Assembly (NCBI GenBank): GCA_017402445.1
Contig: JAFPME010000009.1
Span: 60,715 to 124,714 of the forward strand
Direction: 5' to 3'
Source: Prevotella sp.
GTDB taxonomy: Bacteria; Bacteroidota; Bacteroidia; Bacteroidales; Bacteroidaceae
DNA: 64,000 nt
Shown here: positions 8,308-16,586 of the stretch, piece by piece
Numbering within the stretch: position 1 is the stretch's first letter
How the letters are laid out: every line of letters begins with the position of its first letter
Notes under the pieces: model-generated
The model's database searches: none
What the model saw: the letters and a program-made list of their open reading frames with translations, nothing else
Told to the model about the DNA's origin: nothing
Position numbers and translations under genes: made by a program

Positions 8308-9102
8308 TTAATTGGATGACGTCTGGTGTTTCGGGATAAATTCCGTGTGCGGTACGTTGCCACGGTCTTCGAGCAGGGCTTGCAGGATGCCTGGGCGAGT
8401 GCCGTTGGCAATGATGACGCGGATGCCTTGCTGGGCCATGTGCGTAGCCGTTGCGTACTTCGACACCATGCCTCCGCGTCCGGCCTGGCTGTGTTCCTTC
8501 TGTATGAAGTGGCTCAGATCGGTTCCGGCGGGCACCTCGCGGATGAGTTCAGAAGCCGGATCGTCGGGCGATCCGGTGAAGATACCGTCAATATTGCTCA
8601 GCAGGATGAGCGTGGAGGCTCCCATCATCTGGGCGATGAGGCCCGAGAGCTCGTCGTTGTCGGTGAACATCAGCTCGGTGATGCACACCGTGTCGTTTTC
8701 GTTGACGATGGGTAGGACACCGTTTTCGAGCATCACCTCCATACAGGCACGCTGGTTGTTGAACTGTTCGCCAGGCTGGAAATTCTCCTTCATGGTGAGC
8801 ACCTGGCCCACGGGGACACCCCATTCGCGGAACAGATCATAGTACAGACCGATAAGCTTCACCTGTCCGACGGCCGAGAACAGCTGGCGCTGCTCCACAT
8901 TGTCGAGCCGATGGTCCACACTCAGCTCGCCCCGGCCGCCAGCCACGGCGCCGCTCGACACGAAGATGACGTCGTATCCCTGTGCACGCAGCCATGCTAT
9001 CTGGTCAACCAGTGCTGACATTCTGGTGACGTTGAGCTTCCCGTCTTCGCGTGTCAGCACGTTCGAGCCCACTTTCACCACCATTCTTTGCTTCTTTTCC
9101 AT
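8308..9102 (-). CDS. proB: glutamate 5-kinase (no PUA domain)
   Basis: A 264-residue glutamate 5-kinase that phosphorylates glutamate to gamma-glutamyl phosphate, the first step of proline synthesis. The amino-acid-kinase core is complete: VVKVGSNVL at the start, FVSSGAVAGGRGEL, NENDTV, and the lysine/glycine segment GRGGMVSKYATA. The C-terminal PUA domain of the long E. coli form is absent, as in many short ProB proteins. I chose the ATG at 9102. An upstream ATG in frame would add 44 residues encoded mostly by a 21-bp tandem repeat and is unlikely to be used. Proline feedback residues cannot be judged by eye. Confidence 0.93.
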   Translation of the reverse strand: MEKKQRMVVKVGSNVLTREDGKLNVTRMSALVDQIAWLRAQGYDVIFVSSGAVAGGRGELSVDHRLDNVEQRQLFSAVGQVKLIGLYYDLFREWGVPVGQVLTMKENFQPGEQFNNQRACMEVMLENGVLPIVNENDTVCITELMFTDNDELSGLIAQMMGASTLILLSNIDGIFTGSPDDPASELIREVPAGTDLSHFIQKEHSQAGRGGMVSKYATATHMAQQGIRVIIANGTRPGILQALLEDRGNVPHTEFIPKHQTSSN

Positions 9103-9109
9103 CGTGCTC

Positions 9110-9151
9110 ACTTCTCTCTTGTCACTGATTACTTCTCTTTTCTCGCTGATT
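9110..9151 (-). repeat. two tandem 21-bp repeats just upstream of proB
   Basis: Units 9110-9130 and 9131-9151 are identical at 18 of 21 positions (minus strand AATCAGYGAsAAr... ending GAGAAGT). They lie 7 bp upstream of the proB start in the gap after the acyl-CoA ligase gene. Confidence 0.75.
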
Positions 9152-9160
9152 TCCTTGTCT

Positions 9161-10867
9161 TTACTTCGCGTCCTTCCTCCGAATTTCCACGCGGCGAATC
9201 TTACCCGAGATGGTTTTGGGAAGCTCGTCGACAAATTCTATGATGCGCGGATACTTGTAAGGAGCGGTCTCGCGCTTGACGTGCTGTTGCAGTTCCTTCA
9301 CCAAAGCATCGTCAGCCTTGTCTTTCCACTCCTTGCCGAGCACGATGGTCGCTTTCACCACCATGCCGCGGATATCGTCGGGAACTCCCGTTATGGCGCA
9401 TTCCACCACAGCGGGGTGCGTCATCAGCGCACTTTCCACTTCAAACGGACCTATGCGATAGCCTGACGACTTGATAACATCATCGATTCGGCCTTCGAAC
9501 CAGTAATAACCGTCTTCGTCGCGCCAAGCCACATCGCCCGTATGATAGACACCATCGTGCCAAGCTTCGTGCGTCAGTTCCTCGTCACGGTAGTACTCTT
9601 TGAACAGTCCTATCGGCTTCTTGTCGCCGACACGCACAACGATCTCGCCCTTTTCACCGTCTTCACACGGAGTGCCGTCGGGCCGCACGAGGTCGATGTC
9701 GTACTGTGCATTGGGCATACCCATGCTGCCGGGCTTCGGAGTCATCCAGGGCATCGTGCCGAGCGTCATCGTTGTTTCTGTCTGTCCGAACCCCTCCATC
9801 ATGCGGATGCCGGTCTTCTCAAAGAACTTGTCGAAGACGGCCGGGTTCAGGGCTTCGCCTGCCGTGGTGCAATACTCCAGCGAAGACAGGTCGTAGCGCG
9901 ACAGATCTTCACGTATCATGAAGCGGTAGATGGTGGGCGGCGCACAGAACGACGTCACTTTGTATTTCTCCATCTGACGCAGCAGCGTGTCGGCGTTGAA
10001 CTTCTCGTGGTCGAAGACGAACACGGTGGCACCGGCAAACCATTGTCCGTAGAACTTTCCCCACACTGCCTTGCCCCATCCAGTGTCCGCAACGGTCAGG
10101 TGGAGCGACCCTTCGTGCAGGTTATGCCAGAAGACACCTGTCGTCAGATGGCCCATGGCGTAGAGGAAATCGTGGGCCACCATTTTCGGTTCGCCCGAAG
10201 TTCCGCTGGTAAAGTACATCAGCATCGTGTCACTGTTCTCATTCTTCTCTGCAGGACGCACGAATGCCGGGGCATTTCGCCACTCTTCCTGCCACAAGTG
10301 CCAGGAACAAACGGACCCTGCCGGTGCTTCTGTCGTGCTCCCCTCGGCGGACGACAGGGAGGCTTGGCTCTCTCCAACGACCACTACGGTCTTCACCGTC
10401 GGACTCTCGGGCAGAGCCAGTCGTATCTGTCCCGTCACATAGGCATCGTTCACGCAGATAATGGCCTTCACCGAGGCTCGCGTGTTCCTGTATACGATGT
10501 CATGCTTCGTCAGCATGTGCGTGGCAGGAATCACCACGGCACTGAGTTTGTGCAGTGCCAGCATGGCGAGCCACCACTCGTAGCGGCGTTTCAAGATGAG
10601 CATCACAGGGTCACCCTTCCCGATGCCCAACGACTGCAAGTAAGAAGCGGTTTGGTCGGTTTCTTCTTTCAGCTGTGCAAACGTGGTGCGAATCTCTTTG
10701 CCCTCGTCGTTAGTCCACAGCAGAGCCAGTCCATCGGGCTTTTCTTCCGCCCATGCGTCCATGACATCATAGGCAAAATTGAAATGCTCCGGGATCATGA
10801 ACTCCAAATTCCTATTGTAATCCTCTACAGACGTGAAAGACGTCTGACGCAAAAATCTTTCTACCAT
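9161..10867 (-). CDS. AMP-binding acyl-CoA synthetase (acetyl/medium-chain type)
   Basis: A 568-residue adenylate-forming enzyme that activates a carboxylic acid to its acyl-CoA through an acyl-AMP. The P-loop motif YFTSGTSGEPK is at residues 218-228, the adenine motif EGFGQTETT in the middle, YHTGDVAWRDEDGY and the hinge KSSGYRIGPFEVE further on, and the catalytic lysine in TISGKIRR near the C-terminus. The pattern fits the medium-chain/acetyl-CoA synthetase branch, but the substrate cannot be read from sequence. It lies between an XRE-cupin regulator gene (46 bp upstream) and proB (58 bp downstream), inside the arg/pro cluster. Its link to amino acid synthesis is unclear. Confidence 0.85.
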   Translation of the reverse strand: MVERFLRQTSFTSVEDYNRNLEFMIPEHFNFAYDVMDAWAEEKPDGLALLWTNDEGKEIRTTFAQLKEETDQTASYLQSLGIGKGDPVMLILKRRYEWWLAMLALHKLSAVVIPATHMLTKHDIVYRNTRASVKAIICVNDAYVTGQIRLALPESPTVKTVVVVGESQASLSSAEGSTTEAPAGSVCSWHLWQEEWRNAPAFVRPAEKNENSDTMLMYFTSGTSGEPKMVAHDFLYAMGHLTTGVFWHNLHEGSLHLTVADTGWGKAVWGKFYGQWFAGATVFVFDHEKFNADTLLRQMEKYKVTSFCAPPTIYRFMIREDLSRYDLSSLEYCTTAGEALNPAVFDKFFEKTGIRMMEGFGQTETTMTLGTMPWMTPKPGSMGMPNAQYDIDLVRPDGTPCEDGEKGEIVVRVGDKKPIGLFKEYYRDEELTHEAWHDGVYHTGDVAWRDEDGYYWFEGRIDDVIKSSGYRIGPFEVESALMTHPAVVECAITGVPDDIRGMVVKATIVLGKEWKDKADDALVKELQQHVKRETAPYKYPRIIEFVDELPKTISGKIRRVEIRRKDAK

Positions 10868-10913
10868 AGTTCTTTTTTGTATTGTAGGAGATGCTGATAC
10901 CTATTTCCCTTGG

Positions 10914-11468
10914 TCAGAATATGATGGCAAGAAACCTGACGGGATGGTCGTTCAGCGCGCGCATGCCGTGGGGTTGTGTAGCATCGAAGTAGATGCTGTC
11001 GCCTTCGTTAAGTACAAGTGTTTTCTTGCCGATGGCCAGTTCCATGCTGCCCTCGGTCACCATGTTGAACTCTTGCCCTTCGTGCGAATTGCGTTCGATG
11101 GGGGCATCGGCAGGTTTTGGCTCCACATAAACCATGAACGGATCGGCCTTACGTCCGCGGAATCCGCTGGCCAGGCTCTGATACTTGTAGGCTTTGCGGC
11201 GTTCCACGCTCTGTCCTTGCCCCTTACGGGTCAGGTAATAAGTGCTCATGTGCGGCTCTTCGCCGAAGAGGAGCACGTCAAGTGGTACGTCGTAGTGTTT
11301 GGCTATCTTGTGCAGATTGCTCACCGAGAGTTCACTCTCGCCGGCTTCCATTTTCTCGTATGCTTCAACTGAGATGTTACAGAGGTCAGCCATCTCCTGT
11401 ACAGGAATGTCAAGGACATCGCGTAGGCCCTTCAGGCGCTCGCCTATTTGTTTGATTGCTTCTTCCAT
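10914..11468 (-). CDS. XRE-family regulator with C-terminal cupin domain
   Basis: A 184-residue transcription factor. Residues 1-66 form a lambda-repressor-type helix-turn-helix (LKGLRDVLDIPVQEMADLCN and VSNLHKIAKHYDVPLDVLL). Residues 105-184 form a small cupin barrel with the motif HEGQEFNMVTEGSMEL and DATQPHGMRA. Proteins of this build usually sense a small ligand in the cupin pocket and control adjacent metabolic genes. I chose ATG 11468 because the upstream 25 codons have no similarity to the family. It is 46 bp ahead of the acyl-CoA synthetase gene, a pairing seen often in Bacteroidetes, and 94 bp after proC. Confidence 0.85.
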   Translation of the reverse strand: MEEAIKQIGERLKGLRDVLDIPVQEMADLCNISVEAYEKMEAGESELSVSNLHKIAKHYDVPLDVLLFGEEPHMSTYYLTRKGQGQSVERRKAYKYQSLASGFRGRKADPFMVYVEPKPADAPIERNSHEGQEFNMVTEGSMELAIGKKTLVLNEGDSIYFDATQPHGMRALNDHPVRFLAIIF

Positions 11469-11562
11469 GATGGTGTGGTATGTTTTGAATGAAGGTTGTA
11501 CGGGTGAAAACAGGGTGCATCGCCTTGCGGAAATGGTCAGCACCAGTTTTCGGATCAGAGTG

Positions 11563-12348
11563 TCAAAGCCCAGCTTTCAGACCACGGATGACAGCGCTGG
11601 TGAAGCCAGCATGCTCCATTTCGTTCAGTCCTCGGATGGTAAGACCGCCAGGTGTAGTCACCTTGTCGATTTCCTCTTCCGGATTATGACCAGTGGTCTG
11701 AAGCAATTCCACGGCACCTTTCACTGTCTGCTGGACGATCTGCTGCGCGTCCTTGGCCTTAAAGCCCAGTTCCACTCCACCTTCCGTAGCTGCACGTATG
11801 TAGCGCATGGCATAGGCGATGCCGCAAGATGCAAGTGTAGTACCGGCAGCAAGAAGGTGTTCACCCGTAACGATGGTTCCACCCAGTTCGTCAAAGATGC
11901 CAGTGACAAGCTTGGTCTGGGCTTCTGTGGCTTGAACAGGCACGATGAATGTCATCGAACTCTTCACAGCAATGGCCGTATTGGGTATGACAAGGAACAA
12001 AGGAATGAGCAGACCTCCGCCTTTGTCGAGCCATTGGTTGATGTTTTCTGAAGGAACACCGGCCGCAATGACAATGAGAATCTGTTTCTGATAGTCGAGA
12101 CTGTCCTTGATTCCCTTCAATACCGACTCCACCAACCATGGTTTCACAACGACACAGACGACGTCGGCACCGACAACTGCGGCTGTGTTGTCCGACGTAA
12201 GGGCTACGCCCGACGTGTCAAAACGTGCCAACGCCTGTTCTGAAGGATCGGAGACAGTGATGTCATCAGCCCTGAATGTCTTTCCTTGCAACAGCCCTTC
12301 TACGGTGGCACCGCCCATGGCTCCTGCTCCAATGATTGCTATCTTCAT
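11563..12348 (-). CDS. proC: pyrroline-5-carboxylate reductase
   Basis: A 261-residue reductase that converts pyrroline-5-carboxylate to proline with NAD(P)H, the last step of proline synthesis. The Rossmann motif IAIIGAGAMGGATVEGLL opens the protein. The C-terminal dimerisation region carries GIAYAMRYIRAATEGGVELG and the family signature VTTPGGLTIRGLNEME. One segment, IPLFLVIPNTAIAV, corresponds to the usual RxMPN region but lacks the arginine. The start overlaps the argD stop by 4 bp (ATGA), indicating translational coupling with argD. Confidence 0.93.
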   Translation of the reverse strand: MKIAIIGAGAMGGATVEGLLQGKTFRADDITVSDPSEQALARFDTSGVALTSDNTAAVVGADVVCVVVKPWLVESVLKGIKDSLDYQKQILIVIAAGVPSENINQWLDKGGGLLIPLFLVIPNTAIAVKSSMTFIVPVQATEAQTKLVTGIFDELGGTIVTGEHLLAAGTTLASCGIAYAMRYIRAATEGGVELGFKAKDAQQIVQQTVKGAVELLQTTGHNPEEEIDKVTTPGGLTIRGLNEMEHAGFTSAVIRGLKAGL

Positions 12349-13490
12349 AATGCTTTCTTTAGTCTTTCCATGAAATCATCTGCTTCGGCCCGGCTCAGAC
12401 ACAATGGCGGAAGCAAGCGCAGTACGTTCGTGCCGGCGCATCCTGTGAAACAATGCTGCTCGTAGACCAGTCGGCTGCGCACTTCTTTGTAAGGCACGCT
12501 GAGATCCACGCCAATCATCAGGCCTCGACCGCGAACATCGAGGATTTCGGTAGCATGGACCGCATCGTCGGGACGCAGTGAACGAAGCTGTTCCATCAGA
12601 TAATCGCCGATGATACGGGCATTTTCCACGAGATTTTCTTCCTCCATGACGTCGAGGACGGCCAAGGCGGCAGCACATGCAAGGTGGTTGCCGCCGAATG
12701 TGGTTCCCAACTGTCCGTATACAGGTTTGAAATCCGGACTGATCAGCACACCGCCCATGGGGAAACCGTTAGCGATGCCTTTAGCCACGGTGATGATATC
12801 GGGACGAATGCCCAGCCACTGGTGAGCAAAGAACTTGCCCGAACGGCCGTAACCGCACTGTATCTCGTCACAGATGAGCACCGTGCCATACCGTTTGCAG
12901 GCCTCAGCGAGCCCTTTGGCAAACTCTTCAGTGACCATCTGAATGCCGCCGACGCCCTGAATGCACTCCAGGATGACGGCACAGACGTCGCCTTTCTGCA
13001 GTTCGGCTTCCCATGCAGGCAGGTCGTTCAGCGGAAGGTAGGTGACGTGGCCGTTATCGTTGATGGGGGCAATGATCTTCGGGTTGTTCGTTACTTCCAC
13101 AGCCAGCGACGTGCGACCGTGGAAAGCCTTCTGGGCAGAGAGGACACGCGTGCGGCCGTTGGTGAACGAGGCCAGCTTCAGCGCGTTCTCGTTAGCCTCG
13201 GCACCGCTGTTGATGAGAAACAGCTGGTAATCGTCATAGCCACTGATGCGTCCCAGCCGTTCGGCCAGCTCCGTCTGCAGGCGATTGACAACGGAATTGG
13301 AGTAGAAACCGATCTTCTGGAGCTGTTCCGTAACCTTCTTTATATAATGCTCATGCGCGTGGCCGATGCTGATTACGGCATGTCCGCCATAGAGGTCGAG
13401 GTATTCCTGCCCCTGGTCATCCCACACTTTGCATCCCTTTCCACTGACGATGTTCACGTCGAAAAGGGGATAAACGTCGAATAGTTTCAT
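12345..13490 (-). CDS. argD: N-acylornithine aminotransferase
   Basis: A 381-residue class III PLP-dependent aminotransferase. It forms N-acyl-ornithine from N-acyl-glutamate semialdehyde using glutamate. Motifs in order: the substrate loop YGGHAVISIGHAHEHY, the glycine-rich NSGAEANENALK, the aspartate in ICDEIQCGYGRSGKFFA that holds the PLP ring, and the Schiff-base lysine in TVAKGIANGFPMGG. In this lineage the acyl group is expected to be succinyl. The gene has its own promoter in the 252-bp gap after argC, and is coupled to proC by a 4-bp overlap. Confidence 0.93.
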   Translation of the reverse strand: MKLFDVYPLFDVNIVSGKGCKVWDDQGQEYLDLYGGHAVISIGHAHEHYIKKVTEQLQKIGFYSNSVVNRLQTELAERLGRISGYDDYQLFLINSGAEANENALKLASFTNGRTRVLSAQKAFHGRTSLAVEVTNNPKIIAPINDNGHVTYLPLNDLPAWEAELQKGDVCAVILECIQGVGGIQMVTEEFAKGLAEACKRYGTVLICDEIQCGYGRSGKFFAHQWLGIRPDIITVAKGIANGFPMGGVLISPDFKPVYGQLGTTFGGNHLACAAALAVLDVMEEENLVENARIIGDYLMEQLRSLRPDDAVHATEILDVRGRGLMIGVDLSVPYKEVRSRLVYEQHCFTGCAGTNVLRLLPPLCLSRAEADDFMERLKKAL

Positions 13491-13524
13491 TGTCTTTCCT
13501 GTCTTTTCAAAGAGTTATCGCATG

Positions 13525-13532
13525 CAAAGTTA
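13525..13532 (-). promoter_or_regulatory. -7 box of an argD promoter
   Basis: Minus-strand TAACTTTG, ending 35 bp before the argD ATG. The -33 element is poor at the normal spacing. Farther upstream the gap holds the palindromes TTATGA-AAA-TCATAA (13629-13643), which could bind ArgR, and GTTCGCGAAC (13615-13624). Operator function is a guess. Confidence 0.5.
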
Positions 13533-13742
13533 AAGCAAAAAAATCACAAAACGGCATTTCCCACTCCATTTTAGTTATAAAACGTCGTTTTTCCCTTTCT
13601 CTTCCCTTTAACTTGTTCGCGAACGTAATTATGAAAATCATAAGGTGCGGCCGCCGAAAGCCGTCAGCTCGTCGTTGGGCCAGCAGACAGCAACGGCACG
13701 CCCCTCATTCTTCTTTATTTATTACCACAAAGAACATTTTCC

Positions 13743-14828
13743 TCAAAAGGCCGATGCCTTCAGCCGCAATCCGGCTGTCTCGTCGAGACCGAACATCAGG
13801 TTCATGTTCTGCACAGCCTGTCCGACGGCCCCTTTCAGCAAATTGTCGATGCAGGACGTGACGAGCAGCTTGCCTTCGAAGGCATCAATATGAACAAGAC
13901 ACTTGTTTGTGTTCACGACTTGCTTCAGGTCGATCGGCTTATCCGTGTAATGGGTGAAGGCTGCATCGGCATAGAACTGCCGGTAACCCTCAATGACTTC
14001 TTCAGCGGGGGCGTTTGTACGAATGACCATCGTGGCGAAGATGCCGCGTGCGAAGTCGCCGCGATAAGGAATGAAGTCGATGTCAGCGTCCAGATAGCCT
14101 TGCACCTGTCGCAGAGACTGCTTGATCTCGGCAAGGTGTTGATGCTGGAAGGGTTTGTAGATGCTCAGGTTGTTGTTGCGCCACGAGAAGTGTGTGGTGG
14201 CGCCAGGCTTTTGTCCTGCACCCGTACTTCCTGTGATGGCATTCACGGCGACATTCTCTTTCAGCAGGTTCAGATTCGCTGCTGGAAGTAATCCGAGCTG
14301 AATGGCGGTGGCGAAACAGCCAGGATTAGCCACATGCATCGCCTGCATGATTTCTGCTTTGTTGATTTCCGGCAGGCCGTAGACATAGTCGTGGCTCCCT
14401 TTGATGCGGAAATCCTGAGCGAGGTCGATGATTTTCACATGGTCTGGGATGGAATGCTCTTTCAGAAACGCCTCGCTCTTGCCATGACCGAAGCAGAAGA
14501 ACACTACATCTACGTCTTCAAAGGGCATCTGGTCGGTGAAGCGAAGGTCAGTCTCGCCAATTAGGCCCTCATGTACGTCGCTCACCAGGTTACCTGCGTT
14601 GCTCTCAGAGTTGGCAAAGACAATCTTCGCATCAGGATGATTCAGCAACAGGCGAATCAATTCGCCGCCCGTGTAGCCTGCTGCGCCGAGGATGCCGACG
14701 GAAAGCCCCCCTCTATCCCCCCGAAGGGGGGAGGAAGTGTTGTGTTTGTCTGTTCCAAGGATACTTTCTCGAAGACCCTCAACATCTCTCCGATGAGAGG
14801 AGGAAGAGTCATGATTGTCTGTTTTCAT
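13743..14828 (-). CDS. argC: N-acyl-gamma-glutamyl-phosphate reductase with repeat-encoded N-terminal extension
   Basis: A 361-residue ArgC, which reduces N-acyl-glutamyl phosphate to the semialdehyde. The native protein starts in effect at residue 44 (VGILGAAGYTGGELIRLL), and the catalytic cysteine is C171 in VANPGCFATAIQLG. The 43 preceding residues are not ArgC. They come from two imperfect 23-residue (69-bp) tandem repeats, one containing the translated GC-rich hairpin repeat (SSPLRGDRGG). No ATG, GTG or TTG near residue 43 could replace the start at 14828, which overlaps the DUF559 stop as ATGA. So the extension is probably translated, though it may be trimmed. Confidence 0.92.
   Translation of the reverse strand: MKTDNHDSSSSHRRDVEGLRESILGTDKHNTSSPLRGDRGGLSVGILGAAGYTGGELIRLLLNHPDAKIVFANSESNAGNLVSDVHEGLIGETDLRFTDQMPFEDVDVVFFCFGHGKSEAFLKEHSIPDHVKIIDLAQDFRIKGSHDYVYGLPEINKAEIMQAMHVANPGCFATAIQLGLLPAANLNLLKENVAVNAITGSTGAGQKPGATTHFSWRNNNLSIYKPFQHQHLAEIKQSLRQVQGYLDADIDFIPYRGDFARGIFATMVIRTNAPAEEVIEGYRQFYADAAFTHYTDKPIDLKQVVNTNKCLVHIDAFEGKLLVTSCIDNLLKGAVGQAVQNMNLMFGLDETAGLRLKASAF
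14688..14825 (-). repeat. 69-bp tandem duplication inside the 5' end of argC
   Basis: Two units with a 69-bp period (anchored at GGAT 14690 and 14759). The first contains the perfect hairpin CCCCCCGAAGGGGGG. The second has a decayed but still paired version (CTCTC-CGAT-GAGAG). Both units end in codons for ILG, so the duplication took in the native argC start region. Confidence 0.8.
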
Positions 14829-15229
14829 TTTATATTTTCTTTGATAATTCTTATTGTAGTCTCTAAGTCGCCGATGACTTCTTCATTAGTAAACCTTATG
14901 ACCTTGAAGCCTTGGCTTTCCAACCATATCGTTCTCTCTTCGTCATTTACTTGCTGGTCAGGCAATTGATGATACCCACCATCCACTTCAAGGATTAACC
15001 GCCGAGACAGGCATACAAAATCTGCAATGAAAGGTCCTATTATATGCTGTCTCCGGAAGTGCACTCCTAATTGGTCTTCACGAAGAAATCTCCAAAGGAC
15101 AGTCTCTGCTTGAGTTTCGTGACGTCTGTTTTCTTTGACAAACTGTTTAAGGAGCCCGTATAGGAATGGATCAGCAAGCTGTATATTTAATCCTTTGCTT
15201 TTCTTTTCTTCAGCGGATTCATTGTTCAT
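14825..15229 (-). CDS. DUF559 endonuclease-like protein
   Basis: A 134-residue protein with a DUF559 domain, a small member of the PD-(D/E)XK/Vsr-like nuclease group. Visible signature: AETVLWRFLREDQLGVHFRRQHIIGPFIADFVC, shown here only as the segments TVLWRFLRE, FRRQHIIGPFIADFVC and LILEVDGGYH, then TIWLESQGFKVIRFTNEEV. The acidic residues of FIADF and LEVDG and the glutamine in FRRQ fit a nuclease active site. The RBS GGAGGAATAT precedes the start. It is unrelated to arginine synthesis, yet sits between argG and argC and overlaps argC by 4 bp. Its flanking inverted repeats suggest a mobile or selfish origin. Activity is untested. Confidence 0.85.
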   Translation of the reverse strand: MNNESAEEKKSKGLNIQLADPFLYGLLKQFVKENRRHETQAETVLWRFLREDQLGVHFRRQHIIGPFIADFVCLSRRLILEVDGGYHQLPDQQVNDEERTIWLESQGFKVIRFTNEEVIGDLETTIRIIKENIK

Positions 15230-15283
15230 TTGCTCATATTCCTCCTTTGTCCTCCCCTCATTCTTGTATTGAAGGAAATAATC

Positions 15284-15315
15284 TCCTCCCCCCTTCGGGG
15301 GGATTGAGGGGGGCT
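15284..15315 (-). repeat. outer 32-bp inverted repeat of the DUF559 cassette
   Basis: Reverse-complement partner of 14704-14735 with one mismatch. It contains CCCCCCTTCGGGGGG, which could also act as a weak hairpin between argG and DUF559. Confidence 0.8.
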
Positions 15316-15318
15316 GCC

Positions 15319-16524
15319 CTACCTCTCCTCATCCGGATGCAACCCATAGTACACCCGCAGCGGAGTACTCGACACCTTGATGAAACCCTTGGCCTCATCG
15401 GCGGTCCAGCCGGTCTGCGTCTCACCGTATTCGCCCAGCTTCGACTTTGTGAGATCGTTCTCCGAGTCGATGCCCACGGTCTCAAAGCCATAAGGACGCA
15501 GTCTCAGGATGGCCGTACCGGTGACGTTGCGCTGCGAAGAGGTCAGCATGGCCTCAATGTCGGGCATCACGGGCTCCAAATACTGGCTTTCGTGCAGGAA
15601 CATGCCGTACCAGTTGGCCACTTGGTCCTTCCAGTACTGCTGCCACTTCGACAGCGTTGACTTCTCAAGCAGGCGATGGGCCTCGATGATCAGCTTCGGC
15701 GCTGCGGCCTCAAAGCCCACGCGGCCCTTGATGCCGATGATGGTGTCGCCGACATTGCAGTCACGGCCGATGGCATAAGAGGCACCAATCTCTTCTATCT
15801 TTTGGATGGCTTTCACCTTGTCGTCGAAATGCTCGCCGTTCACAGCCACTATCTCGCCCTTTTCGAATCCGATCTTCAGCAGCGCCTCCTTTTCCTGCGC
15901 CGACACATGCTTCAGATAGGCGTCCTCAGGCAGTCCCTGAGTCGGGTCGAGCAGCTCGCCGCCACAGATGCTGGTTCCCCAGATGCCCACGTTGTAACTG
16001 TATTTCAGCTTGGCGAAGTCGGCCGTGAAGCCATGTTCGTTCAGGAAGTCCACCTCTTCCTTGCGCGTCAGCTTCTTGTCGCGCGTCAGGGTGATGATTT
16101 CTACCCCAGGAGCCATGACAAGGAACGTCATGTCGAACCTGATCTGGTCGTTGCCGGCACCCGTAGAACCGTGGGCAATGGCGTCAGCGCCGATCTCTTT
16201 CGCATAGCGAGCGATGGCGATGGCCTGGAAAATGCGTTCCGACGAAACGGAAATGGGGTAGCAGTTGTTGCGCAGTACGTTACCGAAAATCATGTATTTC
16301 AGCGATTTCGAGTAGTACTCCTGCGTGACATCGAGTGTCACGTATTTCACTGCGCCCAGTTTGTAGGCGTTTTCTTCGTTCTTCTTCAGCTGTTCAGCGC
16401 TGAATCCACCGGTGTTAGCACATGCTGCGTGCACTTCATATCCGTCTTGTGCAAGCTTCATGACGGTGTAGCTCGTGTCAAGACCGCCACTGAAAGCGAC
16501 GACGACTTTCTTCTTATGTTCCAT
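15319..16524 (-). CDS. argG: argininosuccinate synthase
   Basis: A 401-residue synthase that joins citrulline and aspartate with ATP to make argininosuccinate. The PP-loop is AFSGGLDTS (residues 10-18). AHGSTGAGNDQIRFD is the citrulline/aspartate-binding segment, and GRDCNVGDTIIGIKGRVGFEAA follows later. This copy belongs to the shorter form typical of Bacteroidetes. It follows the GNAT gene by 62 bp and is followed by the DUF559 insertion. Because it uses free citrulline, the acyl group must be removed first, a job fitting the deacylase at 31607. Confidence 0.95.
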   Translation of the reverse strand: MEHKKKVVVAFSGGLDTSYTVMKLAQDGYEVHAACANTGGFSAEQLKKNEENAYKLGAVKYVTLDVTQEYYSKSLKYMIFGNVLRNNCYPISVSSERIFQAIAIARYAKEIGADAIAHGSTGAGNDQIRFDMTFLVMAPGVEIITLTRDKKLTRKEEVDFLNEHGFTADFAKLKYSYNVGIWGTSICGGELLDPTQGLPEDAYLKHVSAQEKEALLKIGFEKGEIVAVNGEHFDDKVKAIQKIEEIGASYAIGRDCNVGDTIIGIKGRVGFEAAAPKLIIEAHRLLEKSTLSKWQQYWKDQVANWYGMFLHESQYLEPVMPDIEAMLTSSQRNVTGTAILRLRPYGFETVGIDSENDLTKSKLGEYGETQTGWTADEAKGFIKVSSTPLRVYYGLHPDEER

Positions 16525-16586
16525 TTTTTATCTGTTTTTTAGTTTTCCGAATTTCAAAATATCATATATAATATTGTATGAAGAGC

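Larger units (their letters stand above)
14704..15315 (-). mobile_element. putative DUF559 cassette bounded by 32-bp inverted repeats
   Basis: The repeat at 14704-14735 and the reverse complement of 15284-15315 match at 31 of 32 positions. Each holds the internal hairpin CCCCCCGAAGGGGGG, flanked by a second G/C run. Between them lie the DUF559 gene and the 5' end of argC. The outer edge is 4 bp past the argG stop codon. The inverted ends around an endonuclease gene suggest an inserted element. No transposase is present, and no target duplication is obvious. Confidence 0.55.

Noticed and set aside
8308-9234. Longer proB start at 9234
   Set aside because: The added 44 residues overlap the end of the acyl-CoA ligase gene and are encoded by the tandem repeat. 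The ATG at 9102 fits the family.
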